A model generated the notes under the pieces. That model was not told the origin of the DNA, did no database searches, and was given only the letters and a program-made list of their open reading frames with translations. DNA of 55,496 nucleotides from Deltaproteobacteria bacterium (lineage in GTDB: Bacteria > Myxococcota_A > UBA9160 > UBA6930), in contig NYZB01000189.1 of NCBI GenBank assembly GCA_002687015.1, positions 1 to 55,496 of the forward strand, given 5' to 3'. Of the stretch, positions 48,595-55,496 are shown piece by piece; positions within the stretch are counted from its first letter, which is position 1; the number at the start of each line of letters is the position of its first letter. The translations under genes and the position numbers were made by a program.

Positions 48595-49831
48595 GGATCT
48601 GTTCAACGTCGCCGCCCTCCTCATCACCTTCTCGGCGCTCTTTGCGTGGATCAACCAGCGCACCCTTCGCCTCCCCCCCACGATCGGGGTGATGGCGATC
48701 GCCCTCGTGTTCTCACTCGGGATGATCGGGCTCGTCCGCCTGGGCCTCGCCCCGCCCGACAGCTTCGCGTGGTTCCGGGACGTGAAGTTCGGTCCCACGC
48801 TCATGGACGGGATGCTGGGCTTCCTGCTCTTCGCAGGGGCTCTCCACGTCGACCTGGGCCAGCTCCGGGCCCAGCGCTGGGTCGTGACCTTCCTCGCAAC
48901 GATCGGGGTCCTCCTGACGACCCTTCTCGTGGGTGCGGCGACCTGGTGGATCGTCCAGGCCCTGGGGTTGGAGCTTCCCTGGGCCTACGCGCTGCTCTTC
49001 GGCGCGTTGATCGCGCCGACCGATCCGATCGCGGTCATCGCGGTCCTGAAGCAGGCCGGGGTTCCCCATTCCCTCGAGACCAAGATCGCGGGGGAATCCC
49101 TCTTCAACGACGGCGTGGGGGTGGTGATCTTCCTGGTCCTGCTCGGGGCGGCCGCCGGCGGCGGTTTCGACGCGGCCGACGCGGCGGGTCTGCTGGTCCG
49201 GGAGGCCGTAGGGGGCATCGCCCTGGGCCTCGTCCTGGGCTCGATCGCGTACGCGATGCTCCGCAGTGTCGACAACTACCAGGTCGAGGTGCTGGTCACC
49301 CTGGCCCTGGTGGCCGGTGGCTACGCGCTCGCCCACTCGCTGCACACCAGCGGTCCTCTCGCGATGGTGGCGGCCGGCCTCCTGATCGGGAACCAGGGCC
49401 GCCAGTTCGCCATGAGTGATCGCACCAGGGAGCACCTGGATACCTTCTGGGAGCTCGTGGATGCGGTCCTGAACGCGGTCCTCTTCGTCATGATCGGCTT
49501 CGAGGTGATCGTCCTGGTCTTCACGCCGGCACGCGTCGCCGCCGGGCTGGTCGTCATTCCCGTGGTCCTCGGGGTGCGCTTCCTGTCCGTCGGCACCGGG
49601 GTCGGGCTGCTGCGCCATCGCCGCGCCTTCAGTCCCTACGCCGCCACGATGATGAGCTGGGGGGGGATTCGCGGCGGCATCTCGGTGGCGCTCGCACTCC
49701 AGGTGCCGCCCGGCCCCGAGCGGGAGATCATCGTGTCGATCACCTACACGGTGGTGGCCTTCTCCATCCTCGTCCAGGGCCTCACGATGGGGCCGCTGGC
49801 GAGGCGCTTGTATCGAGGTCAGGCGGAGTGA
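48593..49831 (+). CDS. Na+/H+ antiporter (CPA1/NhaP type)
   Basis: A 412-residue inner-membrane exchanger with about 12 helices. The ion-binding segments are LFGALIAPTDPIAVIAVL (the TDP motif) and AGESLFNDGVGVVIFLVL (the ND motif), and a later MMSWGGIRGGISVALAL segment is the arginine region of CPA1 family members. It exchanges protons for sodium or potassium to control cytoplasmic pH. There is no cytoplasmic regulatory tail. The four-base overlap with the sulfotransferase-MalY gene suggests co-translation, although the functions look unrelated. Confidence 0.92.
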   Translation: MDLFNVAALLITFSALFAWINQRTLRLPPTIGVMAIALVFSLGMIGLVRLGLAPPDSFAWFRDVKFGPTLMDGMLGFLLFAGALHVDLGQLRAQRWVVTFLATIGVLLTTLLVGAATWWIVQALGLELPWAYALLFGALIAPTDPIAVIAVLKQAGVPHSLETKIAGESLFNDGVGVVIFLVLLGAAAGGGFDAADAAGLLVREAVGGIALGLVLGSIAYAMLRSVDNYQVEVLVTLALVAGGYALAHSLHTSGPLAMVAAGLLIGNQGRQFAMSDRTREHLDTFWELVDAVLNAVLFVMIGFEVIVLVFTPARVAAGLVVIPVVLGVRFLSVGTGVGLLRHRRAFSPYAATMMSWGGIRGGISVALALQVPPGPEREIIVSITYTVVAFSILVQGLTMGPLARRLYRGQAE

Positions 49832-51630
49832 GCCCGTCGCGGCCCGCAGCGCGGGCAGGGGGTGCGTCCCCGCCGCCGCCCGTGGTCGTGGTGAGCGGTG
49901 CGCCGCGTTCGGGAACCTCGCTCCTGATGCACATGCTGGCCGCCGGGGGCCGGCTGATCCTCTCGGACGGGGTGCGCCTGCCCGATGCACACAACCGGGA
50001 CGGATACCGCGAGCACGAGCGCGTTCGGGCGCTGGCCCGTGATCCGGATGCCCGCGCATGGCTCCGCGCGGAGGGACCGGGGCGGGCCGTGAAGGTGGTC
50101 CATGGCCTGCTCCAGCACCTGCCCGAGGAGCCGGGCCTCCGCTACCAGGTGCTGCTGACCGAGCGGGACCCCGCCGACGTCGTGGCGTCCCAGGACCGCA
50201 TGCTCGCCGCGGGTGGCCACGAAGGGGGTGCGCTCTCCGCCGACCGCCTCGCCGCCGTGCTCGCGGCCCAGCACGGTGAGGCGCGAGCGCTCCTCGACGG
50301 GCGTCCGGATTGCACCTGTCTGGGAGTGGACTTCGAGGAGCTGCTGGCCGATCCGGCCCGCGTGGCGGCTCGTCTCGACCGGTTCCTGGGGGGGCTCGAT
50401 GTGCCGAAGATGGTCGCGATCGTCCGGTGCGAGCGAGCCCGCGCCAGCCCGTCGGATCGGTACACTGCGCCGATGGCCGACCATCGCTTCGACGATCTCG
50501 ACATCGAGGTGCTGCGCCGCCGCAGCGGCGAGAAATGGCAGTCCTATCCCCAGGACGTGCTGCCCATGTGGGTGGCGGACATGGACTTCGAGCCGGCCGA
50601 GCCGATCCGCCAACGCCTCCAGGAATGCCTCGACGTCGGGGACCTGGGCTACCCCGTGCATCCCCGGCCCACCGGCATGCCTCAGGCCTTCGCCGATCGG
50701 GCGAAGAGCAAGTGGGGCTGGCAGGTCGAGCCGCGCCTCGTCGAGCTCATCACCGAGGTCGTGCAGGGCATGTACGTCTGCATGTGGCAGTTCTCGGAGC
50801 CCGGCGACGGCGTGATCGTGCAGCCGCCGATCTATCCGCCCTTCCTGAGCTCGGTCGAGAGCCTCGGCCGACGCGTCGTGATGAACCCCCTCGCGCCGAG
50901 TCGGGAGGGCTACCAGGTCGATCTCGACGACTTCGAACGCAAGGCCGAAGGCGCTCGCATCTTCATGCTCTGCAATCCGCACAACCCGAGCGGGCGCGTT
51001 CTGCGGCGCGAGGAGCTCCTGGGGCTGGCCGAGATCGCGATCCGCCACGACCTGCTCGTGGTCAGCGACGAGATCCACGCCGACCTCGTGTACCCCGGGG
51101 CGCAGCACCTCCCCTTCGCCTCCCTGGGCGAGGAGGTCGCGGCGCGCACGATCACGCTCACGTCGGCGTCGAAGGCCTTCAACATCGCAGGCCTGCGCTG
51201 CGCCCTGGCCGTGTTCGGCAGCGCCGATCTGCGCCGCCGCTTCCTCGGGTTCCCACGCCATCTGCGCGGTGGGCTCGGGAGCCTCGGGATCCAGGCCACC
51301 CTGACGGCCTGGGCGGAGGGCGACCCCTGGCTGGCCGACGCGCTCGCCTATCTCGAGGGGAATCGCGACTTCCTCGCCGACACGCTGCGTCGCGAGCTTC
51401 CCGAGGTCGGCTTCTACCCTCCGGAGGCGACCTACCTCGCCTGGCTCGACTTTCGCAGCCTCGGCCTCGAGCCCTCTCCGTACCAGCACTTCCTGGAGCG
51501 CGCAAAGGTCGCCCTCAGCCACGGTCCCGATTTCGGCCTTGGCTACGAGGGCTTCGCCCGCATCAACTTCGCGACCAGCCGCTCCCTCCTGACCGCCGGC
51601 CTCGACCGACTCCTCGACTCCCTCCGCTGA
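49828..51630 (+). CDS. Sulfotransferase-like domain fused in frame to a MalY/PatB C-S lyase
   Basis: A 600-codon frame without an internal stop. Residues about 1-205 resemble small sulfotransferases: 5'-phosphosulfate loop SGAPRSGTSLL (24-34), a second VLLTERDPADVVASQDRML segment, and FEELLADPARVAARLDRFLGG. The expected end of that domain is altered to IVRCERARASPSDRYT. Residues 216-600 (from MADHRFDDLD) are a fold-type I PLP enzyme of the MalY/PatB group, with LPMWVADMDF, CNPHNPSGR and Lys449 in TSASKAFNIAGLR. It may be one fused protein, or malY may be made separately from ATG 50473, where TACACT lies six bases upstream. MalY-type enzymes cleave cystathionine or cysteine conjugates. Confidence 0.8.
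   Translation: MSPSRPAARAGGASPPPPVVVVSGAPRSGTSLLMHMLAAGGRLILSDGVRLPDAHNRDGYREHERVRALARDPDARAWLRAEGPGRAVKVVHGLLQHLPEEPGLRYQVLLTERDPADVVASQDRMLAAGGHEGGALSADRLAAVLAAQHGEARALLDGRPDCTCLGVDFEELLADPARVAARLDRFLGGLDVPKMVAIVRCERARASPSDRYTAPMADHRFDDLDIEVLRRRSGEKWQSYPQDVLPMWVADMDFEPAEPIRQRLQECLDVGDLGYPVHPRPTGMPQAFADRAKSKWGWQVEPRLVELITEVVQGMYVCMWQFSEPGDGVIVQPPIYPPFLSSVESLGRRVVMNPLAPSREGYQVDLDDFERKAEGARIFMLCNPHNPSGRVLRREELLGLAEIAIRHDLLVVSDEIHADLVYPGAQHLPFASLGEEVAARTITLTSASKAFNIAGLRCALAVFGSADLRRRFLGFPRHLRGGLGSLGIQATLTAWAEGDPWLADALAYLEGNRDFLADTLRRELPEVGFYPPEATYLAWLDFRSLGLEPSPYQHFLERAKVALSHGPDFGLGYEGFARINFATSRSLLTAGLDRLLDSLR
50461..50466 (+). promoter_or_regulatory. Candidate -10 hexamer (TACACT) for an independent malY transcript
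   Basis: TACACT-GCGCCG-ATG places the hexamer exactly six bases before the malY-like start at 50473, inside the upstream coding sequence. This spacing supports a leaderless internal transcript that would yield the 385-residue lyase alone. No -35 is clear. Confidence 0.35.
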
Positions 51631-51658
51631 CGAAGGGGTCTGCCCCCATCGTCAGCGG
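51624..51658. terminator. Bidirectional hairpin spanning the stop codons of malY and the LLM gene
   Basis: CCGCTGACGA (51624-51633) pairs with TCGTCAGCGG (51649-51658). Inside, after an A/A mismatch, GGGG pairs with CCCC over the loop TCTGC. The symmetric 35-base structure contains both convergent stops (TGA at 51628-51630 and, on minus, at 51652-51654). There is no T-run, so it is a T-poor shared terminator. Confidence 0.6.
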
Positions 51659-52602
51659 CCTTGTCCGGGGCGGTAGTGGCGGAGGATCGTCTCGGCAAAG
51701 AGCTCGGCAGGGACACGGGTATCGCGGCCGAAGAACTCGATGACGAACATCGTGCAGCCGAGCTCGCGGTGGCGCTCGATGCAGTCGATGACCCGGTCGG
51801 GAGCGCCCCAGATGCCGTGGGCCTCGAGCCCGGCGCCCATGTGGCCGCCGTACACCTTGTGGGCCTTCTCGAGGTGCTGCTTGGCGGTCGCCTCGTCCTC
51901 GGCGATCACGACCGTGCACTGCTGCGAGACGATCAGCTCGTCCGGGTCCCGGCCGACCTCTTCGCAGCGCTTGCGCAGCGCGCCGACCTTCGCCTCGAGC
52001 TGACCCTGGAAGACGGCCATGTTGTTCCAGATGTCCGCCTCGCGCGCCGCGATGCCCATCAGCACCTTCTCTCCGCTCCCGCCGATCAGGACGGCGGGCC
52101 GCTGCGCGGGCTTCGGCTCGAGGGCACAATCCCTGACCTGGAAGTGGCGCCCCTCGAAGCTCGTCCTCTCGTCGGTCCAGAGCGACTTCATGATCTTCGT
52201 CATCTCTTCGAGGGCCGCGAGGCGCTCGCCCGTCGAAGGGAAGGGCACCCCGTAGGCCTCGAACTCGGCCTGGAACCAGCCGCCGCCCAGCCCTGCGATC
52301 ACGCGCCCCGGTGCGATCTGGTCGATCGTCGCGATCTGCTTCGCCAACACCGCCGGGTTCCGGAAGAAGGGCGGCGTCACCAGGGTTCCGAGCTTCACCT
52401 GCTCGGTCACGGCAGCCACGGCGGCCAGCTCGGTCCAGGCCTCGAGAATGGGCAGCTGGGGCATGGGAACGCCGTAGAGGTGATCGCAGACCCAGACCGA
52501 ATCGAAGCCCAGCCGGTCGAAGCTCTCTGCGGCGGCGCGGGCTTCCTGCCAGCCCCGCTTGATCTGGGGGAGGGTGACGCCGAAGTGGAGGGGACGGTCC
52601 AT
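51652..52602 (-). CDS. LLM-class (luciferase-like, F420-type) oxidoreductase
   Basis: A 316-residue luciferase-like TIM barrel starting HFGVTLPQIKRGWQEARA, with GFDSVWVCDHLYGVPMPQ, VKLGTLVTPPFFRNPAVLAK and RVIAGLGGGWFQAEFEAYG. This is the TIGR03619/TIGR03560-like group of putative F420-dependent reductases. The substrate is unknown, and no F420 biosynthetic gene is seen in the window. ATG at 52602 is chosen; TACCCT ends eight bases upstream. It shares a hairpin with malY at its 3' end and diverges from the GspE-type gene. Confidence 0.88.
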   Translation of the reverse strand: MDRPLHFGVTLPQIKRGWQEARAAAESFDRLGFDSVWVCDHLYGVPMPQLPILEAWTELAAVAAVTEQVKLGTLVTPPFFRNPAVLAKQIATIDQIAPGRVIAGLGGGWFQAEFEAYGVPFPSTGERLAALEEMTKIMKSLWTDERTSFEGRHFQVRDCALEPKPAQRPAVLIGGSGEKVLMGIAAREADIWNNMAVFQGQLEAKVGALRKRCEEVGRDPDELIVSQQCTVVIAEDEATAKQHLEKAHKVYGGHMGAGLEAHGIWGAPDRVIDCIERHRELGCTMFVIEFFGRDTRVPAELFAETILRHYRPGQGR

Positions 52603-52678
52603 GGAGGCGCAGGGTAGGGCCACAAGGGCCCGTGCAGCAACGCTCAATGCGGAGGCGGCGGCGGCCGATACGACGGCC

Positions 52679-54532
52679 ATGAACGACACCGCCGACTCCC
52701 CGCCGGGCCCGGGCCACGTTGGACTTCGAGCCCCCATCTCCCTGGACGAGCTGCTCGAGCAGCTGGTCCAGGCGGATCGCATCGGCCCCGAACAGGCCAG
52801 CGACGTGGCCGCGCGCGAGCGCACGCTCCGAAGCCAGGTCCTGAAGGAGCGCGTCGGCTCGGTCCGCTCCCAGGCCGCCTCGCGCTACGACGTGACTCCC
52901 GCGGAGACGATCGCCGCGGCCCGGCTCCAGGACCGCCGGCACAAAGGCAAGAAGATCGGCGAGGACGCGATTGCGGCCCACCTGGCCGAGGCGGCGGGCC
53001 TGCCCCACCTGAAGGTCGACCCGCTCAAGATCGACGCGAAGCTCGTGACCAAGACGATCTCGCGCCCCTTCGCGCGCCGCCACGCGGTGATCCCGGTGGC
53101 CGAGACGGGCGAGGGCCTGCGCCTCGCCATCACCGATCCCTTCGACGGCGCCCTGCGGGAGTCCCTGGCCGGACAGCTTCGCGTGCCGCTCGAGCTGGTC
53201 GTGAGCTCGAAGCACGACATCCTGGCGATCATCGATCGGGTCTACGGCTTCCAGGCCAGCGTGACCGGCGCCGAGGAGAACCTGGGCGACGGGTTGGGGA
53301 GCCAGGCGCTGGCGCCGCTCGTCGAGCTGCGCAGCAACGACGAGCTCTCGACGGCGGGCGACGAGCACATCATCACCGCCGTCGACTACCTGCTGAACTA
53401 CGCCTTCGACCAGCGCGCATCCGACATCCACCTGGAGCCTCGCGAGAACGACTCCGTGATCCGGTTCCGCATCGACGGCATCCTCCACGACATCGAACGC
53501 CTGCCGCTGAACGTCCACGGTGCCGTGACCTCCCGGATCAAGGTGCTGGCCCAGATGGACATCGCCGAACGGCGCAGACCGCAGGACGGCCGCATCAAGG
53601 CCTTCCGTGCAGAGCGCGAGGTGGAGCTGCGCGTCGCGAGCCTGATGTCCGCCTTCGGCGAGAAGCTGGTGGTCCGGGTCTTCGACCCGGACGTCCTGAT
53701 GACCGATCTCCAGCAGCTCGGCTTCTCGCGGGACGACCGCGAGGTCTTCGAGCGATGGGTCACCGCGCCCAGCGGCCTGGTCCTGGTGACGGGCCCCACG
53801 GGTTCGGGCAAGACCACGACGCTCTACTCGACCCTGCGCTACCTGGCCGGTCCGGAGATCAACATCACCACCGTCGAGGATCCGATCGAGATGGTGGACT
53901 CCCGCTTCTGCCAGGTGCAGGTGCAGCGCCAGGCGGACGTGACCTTCGCCAGCGCCCTGCGCGCGATCCTGCGGCAAGACCCGGACATCATCATGGTGGG
54001 CGAGATCCGGGACGTCGAGACCGCGAACATGGCCGTCCAGGCGGCACTCACCGGCCATCTGGTGTTCTCGACGGTCCACACCCGGGACGCGGCCGGCGCC
54101 ATCACCCGACTCGGAGAGCTCGGTGTCGAGCGATTCCTGCTCTCCAGCGTCCTGCGAGGCGTGCTCGCACAGCGCCTGGTGCGCTGCATCTGCTCCCAGT
54201 GTTCGGTCGAGGGCTTCCTCTCGCCGACCCAGGTGGATGCGCTCGCCCTGAAGGTGCCGCTCGAACGGCGCGAGCAGCTGCGGGTGCGCTGGGGAGAGGG
54301 CTGCGCGGACTGCCGGCACACCGGGCTCTACGGCCGGAGCGGGGTCTTCGAGATGCTCGACGTCGGACGCCGCGTGCGCTCCCTGATCAAGGAGGGGGCC
54401 GACGCCAACGAGATCACCCGGGCTGCTCGGATCGAGGGCATGGAGACGCTGCGGGAATCGGCGCTCCACAAGCTGGCCGAGGGCGTCACGACCTTCGAAG
54501 AGGTGGTGCGGCTCACGGCGGACTCGGAATGA
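52679..54532 (+). CDS. GspE/PilB-family secretion or pilus assembly ATPase
   Basis: A 617-residue ATPase. The N-terminal region (about residues 15-190) resembles MshEN/GspE N-domains; the core has SDIHLEPRENDSVIRFRIDG, Walker A G372-PTGSGKT, TVEDPIEM, Walker B IIMVGEIRDVET, and a C-terminal zinc module with Cys503, Cys505, Cys508, Cys542 and Cys545. The zinc site and full length indicate an assembly-type (GspE or PilB), not a retraction-type, ATPase. Whether it serves a type II secretion system or type IV pili cannot be decided here. ATG at 52679 is used. A Ycf46-like AAA gene follows 28 bases later. Confidence 0.92.
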   Translation: MNDTADSPPGPGHVGLRAPISLDELLEQLVQADRIGPEQASDVAARERTLRSQVLKERVGSVRSQAASRYDVTPAETIAAARLQDRRHKGKKIGEDAIAAHLAEAAGLPHLKVDPLKIDAKLVTKTISRPFARRHAVIPVAETGEGLRLAITDPFDGALRESLAGQLRVPLELVVSSKHDILAIIDRVYGFQASVTGAEENLGDGLGSQALAPLVELRSNDELSTAGDEHIITAVDYLLNYAFDQRASDIHLEPRENDSVIRFRIDGILHDIERLPLNVHGAVTSRIKVLAQMDIAERRRPQDGRIKAFRAEREVELRVASLMSAFGEKLVVRVFDPDVLMTDLQQLGFSRDDREVFERWVTAPSGLVLVTGPTGSGKTTTLYSTLRYLAGPEINITTVEDPIEMVDSRFCQVQVQRQADVTFASALRAILRQDPDIIMVGEIRDVETANMAVQAALTGHLVFSTVHTRDAAGAITRLGELGVERFLLSSVLRGVLAQRLVRCICSQCSVEGFLSPTQVDALALKVPLERREQLRVRWGEGCADCRHTGLYGRSGVFEMLDVGRRVRSLIKEGADANEITRAARIEGMETLRESALHKLAEGVTTFEEVVRLTADSE

Positions 54533-54560
54533 GCCGCCCCCTCCGGAGTGGGGACGAGCC

Positions 54561-55496
54561 GTGAGCCGGGCCCTCGAGCAGGAGCTGTGGCTCCAGATCC
54601 GGGCCGGCTTCCGACTCGTCGCGCTGGAGACCGTCGAAGAGGAGAGAGCGCTTCGGCTGCTCGAGCGCGTGGCGAAGCGCGCAGAGCGAGAGCTGCACAC
54701 CTGGTCTCTGGCCACCGGCATCGACGGATCGGGCGAAGCGGCGGGAAGCCTCGAGGCGGCCGTCGCCGCCTTCGAGGGCGAGGCCGAGCCGACCCTGTGG
54801 GCCGTGGCCGACGCCCACGCCGTCCTCACCGAGCCGGTGGGTCTGCGACGTCTGCGCGATGCCCTGCCGGGTCTCGCCGAGCGGAAGCAGCTCGTGGTCC
54901 TGCTCGGACCCGTGCTCGAGCTGCCCCTCGAATTCGAGCGGGAGGCGACGCGGCTGAACCTGCCGCTGCCCGATGCCGCCGAGCTGCGCTCGATGTTCGA
55001 GCGCGTCGTGGCCAACACCCGGGATGCGGAAGTCGCGTCCGAGCGCCTCGACGAGTGCGTGCGCGCGGCGCTGGGGCTGACGGCCGGCGAGGCGGCGCGC
55101 GCCTTCCGCAAGGCCTGGATGGCCTCGGGCAAGCTCTCGGAGGATGCCGTCGGGTTGCTGGCGGGCGAGAAGCGAAAGGCCCTGCGGCGCATCCCGGCCC
55201 TGACCTTTCACGAGGCCGACGGCGATCTCGGCACCGTTGGTGGCCTCGGCGAGCTGAAGCGCTGGCTTCGTGAACGACGTCGTGCCTTTGGCCAGGAGGC
55301 GCGGGACTTCGGTCTGCCGGCCCCTCGCGGCCTGCTCCTGCTGGGTGTGCAGGGCTGTGGCAAGTCGCTCTCGGCCAAGGCCGTGGCCTCCGAGTGGCGG
55401 TTTCCGCTGCTTCGCCTCGATCTGGCCGCCGCCTTCTCCGATCCGAACCGCAGCCCCGAGCTGATCATCCGCGAGGCCAGCTCGGTGGCCGAGTCG
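54561..55496 (+). CDS. Ycf46-like AAA+ ATPase (3' end outside the window)
   Basis: The open frame from GTG 54561 runs off the right edge with 312 codons visible. The first about 190 residues form an N-domain (LVALETVEEERALRLLERV and WAVADAHAVLTEPVGLRRL), followed by HEADGDLGTVGGLGELKRWL and the nucleotide site GVQGCGKS at residues 262-269, just after LPAPRGLLLL. That order is typical of Ycf46-like AAA proteins, whose function in bacteria is unknown. The Walker B and sensor regions are beyond the window. Same strand as and 28 bases after the GspE-type gene, possibly co-transcribed. Confidence 0.85.
   Translation, partial: MSRALEQELWLQIRAGFRLVALETVEEERALRLLERVAKRAERELHTWSLATGIDGSGEAAGSLEAAVAAFEGEAEPTLWAVADAHAVLTEPVGLRRLRDALPGLAERKQLVVLLGPVLELPLEFEREATRLNLPLPDAAELRSMFERVVANTRDAEVASERLDECVRAALGLTAGEAARAFRKAWMASGKLSEDAVGLLAGEKRKALRRIPALTFHEADGDLGTVGGLGELKRWLRERRRAFGQEARDFGLPAPRGLLLLGVQGCGKSLSAKAVASEWRFPLLRLDLAAAFSDPNRSPELIIREASSVAES

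Noticed and set aside
51563..55192. 1209-codon minus-strand open frame
   Set aside because: It is antisense to the GspE-type gene and out of frame with the LLM gene; low-complexity shadow.

Overview
The window is uniformly GC-rich and gene-dense. It encodes Gram-negative envelope functions (an Mla lipid-transport operon, two PilT-type ATPases, a GspE/PilB-type ATPase, an HtrB/LpxL-like acyltransferase) and two luciferase-like (F420-type) oxidoreductases. This suggests a high-GC Gram-negative chromosome, plausibly a myxobacterial or deltaproteobacterial-type lineage; that placement is inference, since no rRNA or tRNA gene was seen. No gap without a called gene exceeds about 260 bases. The largest, 36929-37188, is the divergent recQ/fbp promoter region, in which I saw no distinctive element.

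Layout. 1-4794: hydrolase tail, a collapsed cupin remnant, ahcY, a Cys-type glutathione peroxidase, an MFS exporter and a luciferase-like oxidoreductase. 4791-23750: a large pigment/lipid biosynthesis locus with a CrtI-like flavoprotein, two halogenase-like flavoproteins, three acyl carrier proteins, two AMP-ligases (one fused to an ApeI-type dehydratase), a MIO-type aromatic amino acid ammonia-lyase, two acyltransferases, a glycosyltransferase, an ApeP-like dehydratase, an ApeQ/FabG-like reductase, a COG4648-like membrane protein and an ApeR-like ketosynthase. 23791-28164: a MacAB-like export system (adaptor, ATPase, two permeases). 28333-31859: an mhp-like aromatic ring-cleavage operon (FAH-family enzyme, MhpB-type dioxygenase, GST) with a divergent IclR regulator. 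31875-33799: the KS/chain-length-factor pair expected for an aryl polyene (APE) synthase. 33913-55496: mostly housekeeping (small secreted protein, RecQ, fructose bisphosphatase, rRNA/tRNA methyltransferase, epimerase, twitching ATPases, DAHP synthase, Mla operon, carboxypeptidase-like protein, Na+/H+ antiporter, a sulfotransferase-MalY fusion, a second luciferase-like oxidoreductase, GspE, and a truncated Ycf46-like AAA ATPase).

How it fits together (inference). The ammonia-lyase would make a cinnamate-type acid, a ligase would load it on an ACP, and the KS/CLF, reductase and dehydratases would build a conjugated polyene. The flavoenzymes may halogenate or oxidise the aryl head or chain, and the acyltransferases and glycosyltransferase would anchor it in the outer membrane. 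No MMPL exporter or thioesterase of canonical APE loci is present; the adjacent MacAB-like transporter is a candidate replacement. The ring-cleavage operon between the two halves could degrade phenylpropanoid intermediates.

Regulatory observations that stand out: three 22-bp tandem repeats upstream of the first halogenase-like gene, two with a perfect sigma-54 GG-N10-GC core; start codons placed exactly six bases after TANNNT hexamers, suggesting leaderless transcripts; and long perfect hairpins at convergent gene ends.
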